DNA of 37,428 bases from a bacterium (GTDB lineage: Bacteria; Joyebacterota; Joyebacteria; Joyebacterales; Joyebacteraceae). Positions 7,425-16,324 of this stretch are shown one piece after another (positions within the stretch are counted from its first letter, which is position 1; each line of letters opens with the position of its first letter). The stretch is from contig JALGZD010000109.1 of the NCBI GenBank assembly GCA_025782395.1, positions 1 through 37,428 of the forward strand. Direction: 5' to 3'. The notes under the pieces are model-generated. The model saw only the letters and a list, made by a program, of their open reading frames with translations, was not told the DNA's origin and made no database searches. The translations under genes and the position numbers were made by a program.

Positions 7425-8741
7425 ATGCAGCCCAGAGAGTTCCGGCGCAGTCCCGGATACAGATTCTACAGATGGCTTACGACTCTTCTGTGGTGGGTCG
7501 CGATACCGTGGTCTGTTTTCGCTCGGTCGAGGGGGCGAGCGGAGTGGCGGGAGAGGCTCGGGAGATCCCCCGAGGTTGTTCCGGGCTCGCTTTGGCTTCA
7601 TGTCGCGTCGGTGGGGGAGATCACGGCGGTTTTTCCTCTCCTGCGTGCTCTCTCGGACCGAGGTGAACGCATCGTTGTGACAGCCGTCACCCGGACAGGT
7701 GTCGAGGTTGCTCGATCACTCCTTGAGGACGTCTGCTGCGTGTCGTTTGCACCTCTGGATTTTCCGGCCGCCGTGTCCCGGACGCTGTCGAGGATGCGGC
7801 CACGTGCGCTCATTCTTGCGGAGACCGAACTGTGGCCGAATCTGCTGGCTCTCGCCGAGAGTGCCCGGCTTCCCGTGGCTGTCGTGAACGGGCGCCTCTC
7901 GGAGCGCACGGTTGGTCGGTCCGAGGGACTCCTGTCACCGCTCAAGGGGGGAGGAAGGGTTCTAGCGCTTGCCGCAGTTCAGACGGAAGTCGATCGCGAT
8001 CGATTCCTTCGCCTGGGTGTGTCGCCGGGCCGGGTGCACGTTGTGGGCAATCTCAAATTCGACACACCGGCTCACCCTCTCTCGGACGACGAGCGACGGA
8101 GAATGCGAGCATCGCTGGGGATGGAACAGGATGAGAAGGTCGTTGTGTTCGGCAGCGTTCGCTCGAAGGAGGAGAGCGGCATCGCAGGAGTCCTGGGCGA
8201 GCTGTTTCGCGAGATCCCCGACTTGCGCGCAGTCGTGGCACCCAGGCACCTGGCGCGGATAGTCGCCCTCGAGGAGAAGCTGGCAGAGGCCGGCATCGCC
8301 ACGATTCGCCGCACGCGCCTGGGGGATGAGAATATAGTGGACAAACGATCGGTCGTGCTGCTCGATACGACGGGAGAGCTCTCGAGTCTGTACGCCGTTG
8401 GCGACATCGCGTTCGTCGGAGGGAGTCTTGAGAACTACGGGGGTCACAATCCCCTGGAGCCTGCGGCGCAGCACGTGCCGGTTCTGTTCGGTCCCCACAC
8501 CGACAGCATGAGGGAGAGCGCGCAGCAGCTCCTGGCCCTGGGAGCAGCGAGGCAGGTTGGGAGCTACGATGAACTTGCGTCGGAGCTCAAGACCCTGTTG
8601 TCGGATGAGCCCGCATTGGCTTCTATGACGACCGCGGCCGCGCGCGCCCTGGATTCCGGTAGGGGAGCCACAGTGAGAACCATCAGACTTCTGGAAGGGG
8701 CGGGGATGCTGATGTCGGCAGCTGAGGGGAGTGATCTGTGA
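7425..8741 (+). CDS. waaA: 3-deoxy-D-manno-octulosonic acid (Kdo) transferase WaaA
   Basis: WaaA (KdtA) adds Kdo from CMP-Kdo to lipid IVA at the inner membrane. The N terminus has a membrane-anchoring hydrophobic stretch (RFYRWLTTLLWWVAIPWSVF). It is followed by LWLHVASVGEITAVFPLL, whose glutamate in SVGE is the catalytic base of GT30. The ILAETELWPNLL block, VGNLKFD and the C-terminal VGGSLENYGGHNPLEPA motif are all typical. ATG 7425 gives the usual N terminus (438 residues); an in-frame GTG at 7395 would add ten residues and neither has a convincing ribosome site. The stop overlaps the lpxK start (GTGA). Confidence 0.93.
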   Translation: MQPREFRRSPGYRFYRWLTTLLWWVAIPWSVFARSRGRAEWRERLGRSPEVVPGSLWLHVASVGEITAVFPLLRALSDRGERIVVTAVTRTGVEVARSLLEDVCCVSFAPLDFPAAVSRTLSRMRPRALILAETELWPNLLALAESARLPVAVVNGRLSERTVGRSEGLLSPLKGGGRVLALAAVQTEVDRDRFLRLGVSPGRVHVVGNLKFDTPAHPLSDDERRRMRASLGMEQDEKVVVFGSVRSKEESGIAGVLGELFREIPDLRAVVAPRHLARIVALEEKLAEAGIATIRRTRLGDENIVDKRSVVLLDTTGELSSLYAVGDIAFVGGSLENYGGHNPLEPAAQHVPVLFGPHTDSMRESAQQLLALGAARQVGSYDELASELKTLLSDEPALASMTTAAARALDSGRGATVRTIRLLEGAGMLMSAAEGSDL

Positions 8742-9862
8742 GCGCATCCTGGCGGAGAATTCCCGGGCCGTGGCGAGTAGCCGTCGAGTGGTGGGGAGCC
8801 GTCGCCGGAGGACGTCGCAGCGTGAAGCATCCTGCACTTCTGCTCATGTGGCTTCTCACGTTTGCCTCGTTGCCGTACTCGATTGCCGTGTTCGTTGTCC
8901 TGCGTTTGAGGTCCATGCGTCCGGTGCGCGTCGACGTCCCCGTTATCTCCGTCGGGAACATGGTGGTCGGTGGAACCGGGAAGACGCCGATCGTCATCTA
9001 TGTGGCCCGACGACTTGTGAAGGCAGGGCACTCGGTGGCCGTGGTAAGCCGCGGCTACGGTCGGAGCGGCGGTGGCGTGGTGCTTGTCTCTCGCGGGGAG
9101 CGTCCCATCGTTGCCTGGCGAGAGGCCGGGGATGAGGCCTATCTGACGGCGCTTCTGACCCGTGGGGCCGCTGTCGTCGTCGCGAAGAGACGGGCCGACG
9201 GCATCCGGTACGCCGTAGACAGGCTAGGGGCAGGTGCTATAATTCTTGATGATGCCTTTCAGCATCTGCAGGTGGCACGGGATCTCGACGTGGTCGCAGT
9301 GGATGCGCTTCACCCGATCGGCAACGGCATGATGTTCCCGGCCGGGACTCTGCGGGAGCATCCTCTAGGCATCACGAGAGCCGGTCTGATCATTGCGACG
9401 CGGTGCGATTCGGCAGGCGGGGCGGATCGGGTGCGCGGGACTCTGGGAGCGCTTGCCCGTGCCGTGCCCGTAGTCGAGACACGGATGCGGCCGGCGGAGT
9501 TCTGGGACGTAGCGACAGGGAAGGCATTGGAGCCCGGAGCTTTCATGGCGAGTCCACTTCTGGCCGTTTCCGGGATCGGGGATCCTGGTGGTTTCTTCAG
9601 CATGCTCGAGGGTCTGGGTTTTGCCTTGGCCGACCGCGTGGCCTTCCCGGACCACCACGCGTACGACACGCAGGATCTCGCCGAGCTGGAAGAGCGACTC
9701 GAGGCGGTCGGAGCGCGTGCGGTGTTGACGACTGAGAAAGATGCTGTGAGACTGGGCGGGTGGCGCCCCGCGGTTCCTGTCATCGCCGTGGGTATCGATC
9801 TTGAAGTGCTCAGGGGACAGGAATTCCTGGATGACGCGCTGGCCACAGTGATGAGGTTCTGA
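8738..9862 (+). CDS. lpxK: Tetraacyldisaccharide 4'-kinase LpxK
   Basis: LpxK phosphorylates the 4' position of the lipid A disaccharide using ATP at the inner membrane. The protein has an N-terminal hydrophobic anchor (about residues 33-57), then VDVPVISVGNMVVGGTGKTP with the P-loop GGTGKTP at 78-84. SRGYGRS, the ILDDAFQHL block and the late VLTTEKDAVRL block follow, all hallmarks of the family. The GTG start at 8738 overlaps the waaA stop. It is the last lipid A gene of this operon; an 85-bp gap then precedes nadA. Confidence 0.94.
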   Translation: MSASWRRIPGPWRVAVEWWGAVAGGRRSVKHPALLLMWLLTFASLPYSIAVFVVLRLRSMRPVRVDVPVISVGNMVVGGTGKTPIVIYVARRLVKAGHSVAVVSRGYGRSGGGVVLVSRGERPIVAWREAGDEAYLTALLTRGAAVVVAKRRADGIRYAVDRLGAGAIILDDAFQHLQVARDLDVVAVDALHPIGNGMMFPAGTLREHPLGITRAGLIIATRCDSAGGADRVRGTLGALARAVPVVETRMRPAEFWDVATGKALEPGAFMASPLLAVSGIGDPGGFFSMLEGLGFALADRVAFPDHHAYDTQDLAELEERLEAVGARAVLTTEKDAVRLGGWRPAVPVIAVGIDLEVLRGQEFLDDALATVMRF

Positions 9863-9947
9863 CGGAGTCGGCCTGCGGCACGGCGCCGGGGTTCAATGGC
9901 AAGTCGATCCTGCAATGGATCTGTTGTTGTAGTGGTATGGAGGCAAG

Positions 9948-10898
9948 ATGCATCTTGAAGAGTATGCGAGCCTCACCGTGGAGGAACTGGGCTCGATCGT
10001 TGAGGGATTCAAGAAGTCGAAGAAGGCAGTGGTTCTCGGACACAACTACCAGGTGCCCGAGGTCCAGATGCTGGCTGACCACCTGGGCGATTCCCTCAGG
10101 CTGGCGCAACTGGCCACGAAGACCGATGCGGAGCTCATAGTGCTCTGCGGCGTCAGGTTCATGGCCGAGAGCGCAGCCATTCTGAATCCGGGCAAGAGGG
10201 TGGTAATCCCGTCACTGGAGGCCGGTTGTCCGATGGCGGACATGGCCACTCCGGAGCAGGTAGAGGCAGAGAGAAAAAAGCATCCGGACGCTGCTGTCGT
10301 CTCGTACGTCAATACATCAGCCGAGGTCAAGGCGGTGAGCGACGTATGCTGCACGTCCTCAAACGCGGTCCAGGTAGTAGCGGCAGTAGACGCCGACGAG
10401 GTTATCTTCGTGCCTGACAGAAACCTCGGAGCGTACGTTGCTTCCAAAACGAGCAAGAGAATTATCCTCTGGGAGGGACACTGCTACGTCCATGATATGT
10501 TCGGGGTTGAGGACATCAGGCTGGCTCGCGGTGCGCATCCCGGCGTGCCCGCCGTGGTCCATCCCGAGTGTCCGCCTGTCGTGATCGACGAGGCGGATTT
10601 CGTCGCGTCCACCGGTGGCATGATGAAACTCGCTGCGGAGCACGATGAGTTGATCGTAGGCACGGAGATCGGTCTTGTGGAGCGCATGAACCGCGAGTAT
10701 CCCGATAGGAACTTCTACCCGTTGTCCGCCTTCGCTGTCTGCAGGGACATGAAGATGACCGACCTGCCGCGGTTGGCATTCGCCCTTGAGCACGAGCAGT
10801 ACGTCGTCGAGGTGCCCGAGGAAACAAGAGTACGTGCGGAACGCGCGCTCATAAGGATGCTGGAGATGTCTCCGGGCCTGAAAGGGCCTTCATCCTGA
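9948..10898 (+). CDS. nadA: Quinolinate synthase NadA
   Basis: NadA condenses iminoaspartate with dihydroxyacetone phosphate to quinolinate, the second step of de novo NAD synthesis. The 316-residue form lacks an N-terminal extension. Three cysteines sit where the [4Fe-4S] cluster ligands are expected: C94 (EAGCPMAD), C208 (VHPECPP) and C265 (FAVCRDMK). GHNYQVPEVQ, VSYVNTSAEVKA and STGGMM are also family blocks. GGAGG lies 4 nt before ATG 9948. It is followed 16 nt later by nadB, its usual partner, which supplies the unstable iminoaspartate. Confidence 0.96.
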   Translation: MHLEEYASLTVEELGSIVEGFKKSKKAVVLGHNYQVPEVQMLADHLGDSLRLAQLATKTDAELIVLCGVRFMAESAAILNPGKRVVIPSLEAGCPMADMATPEQVEAERKKHPDAAVVSYVNTSAEVKAVSDVCCTSSNAVQVVAAVDADEVIFVPDRNLGAYVASKTSKRIILWEGHCYVHDMFGVEDIRLARGAHPGVPAVVHPECPPVVIDEADFVASTGGMMKLAAEHDELIVGTEIGLVERMNREYPDRNFYPLSAFAVCRDMKMTDLPRLAFALEHEQYVVEVPEETRVRAERALIRMLEMSPGLKGPSS

Positions 10899-10914
10899 TG
10901 AGGAGATACCGAGG

Positions 10915-12519
10915 ATGAACACCGACTACATCATCGTAGGCAGTGGGATCGCCGGTCTGACGTTTGCTCTCAGCGTAGCAGAGAGCGGCCGCGTCGTCAT
11001 CGTTACCAAGAAGGACGATGCGGAATCGGCGACGAACATGGCGCAGGGCGGCATAGCAGCCGTGGTCGACGCCGCCGACAGCTTCGCCGCACACGTGGAG
11101 GACACGGTTGAGGCCGGCGAGGGACTCTGCAACCGCGAGGCAGTTGAGATCGGGGTCAGGGGGGGGGCGGCGGCCGTTGCCAAACTGACGGACTGGGGGG
11201 CCGAATTCACCACCGAACAGAGGGCGGACGGAGCCCAGACGTTCGCACTGGGCCGGGAAGGTGGGCACTCTGCCCGCAGGATCATCCACGCTGCCGACAT
11301 GACCGGCAAGGAGATCGAGAGCTCACTCCTCGCGGCCATCAACGATCATCCCAACATAGAGATCCTCGAGGATCACATCGCGCTTGATCTGATCGTGCGG
11401 GACAGTCCCGCAGGCGAACGCGCGTGCGTCGGCGTCTATGTTCTCGATGAGGGCACGTGCAGCGTTATCTCGATCGTTGCAAGCGTCACCGTGCTGGCAA
11501 CCGGCGGGTGCGGCAGGGTCTACCTCTATACCACCAACCCCGACATTGCCACGGGAGACGGGATTGCGATGGCCTTCAGAGCCGGTGTCCCCGTCAGAAA
11601 CATGGAGTTCGTTCAGTTCCATCCAACGTGTCTCTACCATCCGGATGTCAGGTCGTTTCTCATCTCGGAAGCCGTACGTGGCGAGGGAGCCCTTCTTCTG
11701 AGTATGTCCGGTGAACGGATCATGGACGGTGTCGATTCCAGGCGGGAACTGGCTCCCAGAGATGTCGTGGCGAGAGCCATCGACAGAACGATGAAGATGA
11801 CCGGTGACAAGCACGTCTACCTGGACATCTCACACCTCGATGCCGACCGCGTGAGATTGCGTTTCCCGAACATCTACGCGAAGCTCGCAGAACTCGGTAT
11901 CGACATGACGACCGATCCGATACCGGTTGTTCCCGCCGCTCACTATCTCTGTGGCGGCATCGAAGTGGACATGGATTGCAGGACCGCGCTTCGAGGTCTA
12001 TTCGCGTGCGGTGAGGTAGCGCACACGGGGATGCACGGCGCCAACAGACTGGCGAGCAACTCGCTTCTGGAAGCCGTTGTCTTCAGCGCTCGGGCCGCCG
12101 AAGTGGTGAAGCGTGAGCTTGGGGACCGGGAGGATGTCTCCGATTCGGCTGGGTATTGTGTGTGGGAAGGCAATGCTCCCGGTCCGGTGTCGGAGGGTGT
12201 TCTCATCGATTACAACTGGGATATTGTCCGCCGATTGATGTGGGACTACGTAGGGATCGTCAGAAGCGAACGTCGTTTGGAACTGGCAGTTGAAAGAATG
12301 GCGACCATTAGACGTGAGGTTACCGAGTACTTCGACCGCTATTCTCTGAACAGCGATCTGGTCGAGCTCAGGAACATCGCGCTTGTGGGTGAGTTGATTG
12401 TTCGCTGTGCACTCAACCGCCGGGAGTCGCGGGGGCTGCATTACATGGAGGATTACCCTGAACGGGACGACGCGCGATTCAAGAGGGATACGATCCTGAT
12501 GGGAGGGAGCATCCTATGA
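10915..12519 (+). CDS. nadB: L-aspartate oxidase NadB
   Basis: NadB oxidises L-aspartate to iminoaspartate with FAD, using oxygen or fumarate as acceptor. The 534 residues show the dinucleotide fold DYIIVGSGIAGLTFAL at the N terminus, NMAQGGIAA, the substrate-domain block GREGGHSARRIIHAAD, QFHPT, and the C-terminal GANRLASNSLLEAVVF. A helical domain typical of the succinate dehydrogenase/fumarate reductase flavoprotein family ends the protein. AGGAG lies 9 nt before ATG 10915. The stop shares four bases with the next start (ATGA), tying NAD synthesis to the AmmeMemoRadiSam genes on one message. Confidence 0.96.
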   Translation: MNTDYIIVGSGIAGLTFALSVAESGRVVIVTKKDDAESATNMAQGGIAAVVDAADSFAAHVEDTVEAGEGLCNREAVEIGVRGGAAAVAKLTDWGAEFTTEQRADGAQTFALGREGGHSARRIIHAADMTGKEIESSLLAAINDHPNIEILEDHIALDLIVRDSPAGERACVGVYVLDEGTCSVISIVASVTVLATGGCGRVYLYTTNPDIATGDGIAMAFRAGVPVRNMEFVQFHPTCLYHPDVRSFLISEAVRGEGALLLSMSGERIMDGVDSRRELAPRDVVARAIDRTMKMTGDKHVYLDISHLDADRVRLRFPNIYAKLAELGIDMTTDPIPVVPAAHYLCGGIEVDMDCRTALRGLFACGEVAHTGMHGANRLASNSLLEAVVFSARAAEVVKRELGDREDVSDSAGYCVWEGNAPGPVSEGVLIDYNWDIVRRLMWDYVGIVRSERRLELAVERMATIRREVTEYFDRYSLNSDLVELRNIALVGELIVRCALNRRESRGLHYMEDYPERDDARFKRDTILMGGSIL

Positions 12520-14036
12520 AAGCCGCGCGGCTCATGTCTGCACTGCTCGCGATAGCCATCGTAGCTGCATCCGGAACAGCAGGGTGCGCTGAAGGAGGTG
12601 AAGAAGGCATGAACACAGAACGCGTCAGTGGAGAGACGCGTCGTCCGGTGGTGGCCGGGACGTTCTATCCCGGTGACCCTGCGATCCTGGCGCGCGATGT
12701 AGACGGCTACCTTCTGGAAGCCGGCGATGAGCCCGTCGAGGGTGAGATCATTGGCATCGTCTCGCCGCACGCGGGATACCTTTATTCGGGCGGTGTCGCC
12801 GCTCACGCGTATGCGATGCTCGATGGGCTTCTGTACGACACGGTCGTCGTCGTGGGTCCGTCCCACAGGTATGGCTTCAGTGGCAGCTCCGTCTACGGCG
12901 GCGATGGCTACGAGACTCCGCTCGGTGTCGTGCCTGTTGACCGGGAGCTGTCGGATGCAATAGCCGGGTTCTCGGACGCGCTTCGTTACGTGCCGGAAGC
13001 CCATGCCTCCGAGCACTCGCTCGAGGTGCAGGTGCCGTTCCTTCAGCGGACCCTCACCGGATTCAATCTGGTCGCGATAATCATGGGTGACCAGCGTGAG
13101 ACAAGTGTGCGCGGTCTTGCTGCGTCCATAGTGGAAGCGGTGAAGGCCTCCCTGGAGAAGCGTGTGCTGCTGGTGGCGAGTACTGATCTCTCACACTATC
13201 ACAGGCAATCCGAGGCGGTCGAGCTCGACCAGAATGTCGTCGAACGAATTGAGGCGTTTGATGCGGACGGGCTTCTCTCCGATCTTGCGAGTGGGAAGTG
13301 TGAGGCATGTGGGGGCGGACCCACGGCGGTCGTGATGATGGCCGCGAAGGAGCTGGGGGCCGACGAGGCGAGAGTCATGAAGTACGCGACGTCCGGAGAT
13401 GTGACGGGTGACGTGAGTCAGGTCGTCGGCTACCTGTCGGCCGTTCTTGTGAAACGCGGCGGCGCGGGACGGCCCTACGAGGGTCTCACGCGCGAGGAGA
13501 AGGTCGCGCTTCTGGAGCTGGCCCGAGGGACGATCATCGCTGCGCTGAGGGGGACTCCGGCGCCGAAGTTGTCGATCGACACGGATGCGCTCAGGATTCA
13601 CTGTGGCGGGTTCGTGACGCTTGACAAGAACGGGAGGCTCCGTGGGTGCATCGGCTATGTTCAGGCGGTCAAGCCGCTGGCTGAGACCGTTTCGGAGATG
13701 GCGGTGCAGGCGGCCCTTCATGATCCCCGCTTCGCTCCGGTCACCGCTGATGAGATTGATGATCTGGAGATCGAGATATCGGTGCTCTCTCCGCTCGTGC
13801 CGGTGATGGACGTGGCAGAGATCGAGGTGGGGCGAGACGGTCTCGTTATCCGTGCCGGAGGTGCGAGCGGCCTGCTTCTGCCACAGGTCGCCTCGGAGCG
13901 GAATTGGGATCGTGAGACCTTCCTTGACCAGACATGTGTGAAGGCGGGGCTTCCAGCCGGCAGCTGGAGGAGCGAGGGCGTAACGATCCTCAGGTTCACT
14001 GCCGAGGTCTTCAACGAGAAGGAGATGGGGCTCTAG
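12516..14036 (+). CDS. amrB-amrA: AmmeMemoRadiSam system: fused MEMO1 (AmrB) - AMMECR1 (AmrA) protein with N-terminal signal
   Basis: This 506-residue fusion joins two parts of the AmmeMemoRadiSam system, whose reaction is still unknown. Residues about 40-315 are the MEMO1 dioxygenase-like domain. The three metal ligands known from MEMO1 are present: H85 (SPHAGY), H117 (VGPSHRYG) and C265 (EACGGGP). Residues about 325-500 are AMMECR1 with its signature LRGCIG (375-380) and HDPRF. The N terminus has a hydrophobic stretch (LMSALLAIAIVAASG) ending at Cys24 in TAGC, a weak lipobox, so export or membrane anchoring is likely. ATG 12516 overlaps the nadB stop. A strong AAGGAGG 10 nt before in-frame ATG 12609 could also give a form without the signal. 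Confidence 0.88.
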   Translation: MKAARLMSALLAIAIVAASGTAGCAEGGEEGMNTERVSGETRRPVVAGTFYPGDPAILARDVDGYLLEAGDEPVEGEIIGIVSPHAGYLYSGGVAAHAYAMLDGLLYDTVVVVGPSHRYGFSGSSVYGGDGYETPLGVVPVDRELSDAIAGFSDALRYVPEAHASEHSLEVQVPFLQRTLTGFNLVAIIMGDQRETSVRGLAASIVEAVKASLEKRVLLVASTDLSHYHRQSEAVELDQNVVERIEAFDADGLLSDLASGKCEACGGGPTAVVMMAAKELGADEARVMKYATSGDVTGDVSQVVGYLSAVLVKRGGAGRPYEGLTREEKVALLELARGTIIAALRGTPAPKLSIDTDALRIHCGGFVTLDKNGRLRGCIGYVQAVKPLAETVSEMAVQAALHDPRFAPVTADEIDDLEIEISVLSPLVPVMDVAEIEVGRDGLVIRAGGASGLLLPQVASERNWDRETFLDQTCVKAGLPAGSWRSEGVTILRFTAEVFNEKEMGL

Positions 14037-14049
14037 CCCCGCCAGCCGA

Positions 14050-15177
14050 GTGAGACTGCAGCACTCCATCCTGTCCGGGCTTCTGATCGTCGTTGCCGCC
14101 GCTGTCGTTGCGGCCGGGACGGTGGGGTTGGTTACCTCCGGGCTTGGTGGTGGGGAGGGGTATGTTGACGCGCGCGTCGCGAGCTACTGGGAGGCCCTGG
14201 ACAATGGTTACATCAGATGTGAGCTCTGTCCTCGTCGGTGCGTTGTGCCTCCTGGAGAGCGAGGGTACTGCGAGGTGCGGGAGAACCGGGACGGGGTCTA
14301 CTACACCCTGACATACGGGAATCCGTGCGCCGTGCATGTCGACCCGATCGAGAAAAAGCCGTTCTACCATTTCCTGCCCACGACGACCGCTTTGTCGATC
14401 GCGGTGGCCGGCTGCAATCTTGACTGCAAGTTCTGCCAGAACTGGCAGATATCGCAGGCCAGACCGGAAGAAACCTACAACTACGTTCTGGCCCCTGATG
14501 ATGCTGTCGACCTGGCGATTGCGAGTGGGTGTCGCTCGATCGCCTACACGTATTCGGAGCCGACCATTTTCTTTGAGTACATGCTGGACTGCGCGAAGAC
14601 CGCGCACGAGCGCGGAATACGAAATGTCTACCACTCAAACGGGTTCATCAACGAGGAGCCTTTGAGAGAGCTGTGCCGGTACCTTGACGCTGCCAATATC
14701 GATCTCAAGGGCTACAGTGATGACTACTATCGGGAGATGACCGGTGGATCGCTCGCCCCTGTACTGAGAGCACTCCGCATTCTCATCGAGGAGGGCGTTC
14801 ATCTGGAGCTGACGACACTCGTGGTCCCAGGTGGGAATGATCAACCGGATACCATACGGGACATGTGCCGCTGGATTCACGCGAACCTGGGCGACTCCGT
14901 CCCGCTCCACTTCTCACGTTTTCATCCTCAGTATCGTCTCCTGGCGCTTCCGCCGACTCCGGTCGAGACCCTCGAAGAGGCGAGGAGGATCGCTCTGTCC
15001 GAGGGGCTCAAGTACGTCTACATCGGCAACGTCCCCGGACATGAGGCCAACAGCACATATTGCCCGAACTGCGGGAGCAGAATCATCTACCGCATAGGGT
15101 ACCGGGTGGACCCCGCGGGGCTCATTGACGGTCGTTGCGCGGCCTGCTCAACCGCCGTGGAAGGCGTGTGGGAGTAG
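14050..15177 (+). CDS. amrS: AmmeMemoRadiSam system radical SAM enzyme (AmrS) with N-terminal membrane segment
   Basis: A 375-residue radical SAM protein of the AmrS group. The cluster motif CxxxCxxC is at C122, C126 and C129 (AGCNLDCKFCQNW). The AmrS-specific cysteine cluster lies before it (C57, C60, C64, C74), and a zinc-ribbon-like CPNCG...CAAC tail ends the protein. Residues about 7-30 form a hydrophobic helix, which most cytoplasmic radical SAM enzymes lack; it could be an anchor with the enzyme on either face. GTG 14050 lies 13 nt after the fusion partner's stop. No clear ribosome site precedes it, so the exact start is uncertain, but the hydrophobic stretch is in frame with the enzyme. 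Confidence 0.88.
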   Translation: MRLQHSILSGLLIVVAAAVVAAGTVGLVTSGLGGGEGYVDARVASYWEALDNGYIRCELCPRRCVVPPGERGYCEVRENRDGVYYTLTYGNPCAVHVDPIEKKPFYHFLPTTTALSIAVAGCNLDCKFCQNWQISQARPEETYNYVLAPDDAVDLAIASGCRSIAYTYSEPTIFFEYMLDCAKTAHERGIRNVYHSNGFINEEPLRELCRYLDAANIDLKGYSDDYYREMTGGSLAPVLRALRILIEEGVHLELTTLVVPGGNDQPDTIRDMCRWIHANLGDSVPLHFSRFHPQYRLLALPPTPVETLEEARRIALSEGLKYVYIGNVPGHEANSTYCPNCGSRIIYRIGYRVDPAGLIDGRCAACSTAVEGVWE

Positions 15178-15190
15178 CGGGATGTCACTG

Positions 15191-15219
15191 TTGACAGAGA
15201 CGAAGTCATTGTCTAGAGT
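15191..15219 (+). promoter_or_regulatory. Sigma-70-type promoter before the beta-helix gene
   Basis: TTGACA at 15191-15196, a 17-bp spacer, then TAGAGT at 15214-15219. A start near 15226 would leave a leader of about 70 nt before ATG 15297. The box pair matches others in this window (32477, 33663). Confidence 0.6.
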
Positions 15220-15296
15220 CTTAGTTGACGTTGGTACAGGTAGAAGCGGACCGGATTTCTGACAGACCCTCTGAAGCACTGAGAAGGAGGAGCTTC

Positions 15297-16298
15297 ATGC
15301 GTTCTCTCTTGGCGGCTCTTGTGATCACAATCCTGGCTGCTGCCGCCGCGGCGACCGTCATCGATGTTCCGAATGAGGACGAGGGACTCAACTGCATTCA
15401 AGATGGCATTGACTTCGCAGTGGTCGGGGACACGGTGCTGATCCATGCCGGGGTCTACGACAGCGTTCATTTCGCATCGACTCCTCTCGGAGAGCGCTCT
15501 GCCGTCTGCATCATCAAGGACGGTGTGACCATTCGGGGAATCGACAGGGACGACGTGGTGATTGATCACACGCTGGCTGACTTCGGGATTCTATGTCTCG
15601 CTGTAGGAAGCACAAGTCAGATCAAGTGTCTGACGATCGTCGGCGGTATCGCAAAGGGGACGGACGGGGGTGATGAAGAGGGAGACGGTCGCGACCTCAG
15701 GGCCGGAATCGGCTGTCTTGAGTCGGCTTCTCCCACAGTGCGCTACGTGACCATCGAGGAAAGCTCGACCGGGATTGTGTGCAGGACTGACTGCGCGCCG
15801 ACAATCGAGAGCACGGAGATCGCGCGTTGTTCCCATCACGGAATCTATCTCTACGAGAACGGCGCGTCGCCGGTTGTTATCAATCAGGTGACTCTTGCAG
15901 CGAACTACGACTACGGTGTCAAGCTGTTTGGAGGGTCGGCGACGATCACGAACTCGTCCATCACACACAACCACAAGAGCGGCGTCTATGCTTACCTTGC
16001 GGACCCAACCATCGAGTACTGCAACCTCTACTGGAACGACTACGGCAGTAATCCGCCGGAGAACTACGGCGGGAGCCTGAATGACCTGACCGGAATCGCC
16101 GGGAATATCTCGGAAGAGCCTTTCTACTGTGATTACACGGGGGGCGCCGGGTACGACTATCACGTCTGCTTCGAGTCACCGAATATCGGCGGCGGGGCCG
16201 GCGGTGTCGACATAGGAGCTTGGGGAGGCGGATGTTCCGATTGTGTCTCTCCGGTCGAGGTGACTTCGTGGGGTGCGATCAAGGCGCTCTATCGATAA
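15297..16298 (+). CDS. Secreted right-handed parallel beta-helix repeat protein
   Basis: A 333-residue exported protein with no assignable enzyme activity. Residues 1-19 are a signal peptide (MRSLLAALVITILAAAAAAT). The start of the mature part (IDVPNEDEGLNCIQDGIDFA...DTVLIHAGVY) is the usual entry of pectate-lyase-like beta-helix surface proteins. Repeating coils follow, for example VTIRGIDRDDVVID, PTVRYVTIEESSTGI, PVVINQVTLAANYDYGV and PTIEYCNLYWNDYG. The extreme C terminus is SWGAIKALYR, which looks like an appended tail rather than part of the helix and could be a sorting signal. AGGAGG lies 7 nt before ATG 15297; upstream in-frame codons lack a ribosome site. It has its own promoter and terminator. 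Confidence 0.8.
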   Translation: MRSLLAALVITILAAAAAATVIDVPNEDEGLNCIQDGIDFAVVGDTVLIHAGVYDSVHFASTPLGERSAVCIIKDGVTIRGIDRDDVVIDHTLADFGILCLAVGSTSQIKCLTIVGGIAKGTDGGDEEGDGRDLRAGIGCLESASPTVRYVTIEESSTGIVCRTDCAPTIESTEIARCSHHGIYLYENGASPVVINQVTLAANYDYGVKLFGGSATITNSSITHNHKSGVYAYLADPTIEYCNLYWNDYGSNPPENYGGSLNDLTGIAGNISEEPFYCDYTGGAGYDYHVCFESPNIGGGAGGVDIGAWGGGCSDCVSPVEVTSWGAIKALYR

Positions 16299-16324
16299 AT
16301 CTGCGAGATAGCCGGCAATGATGT

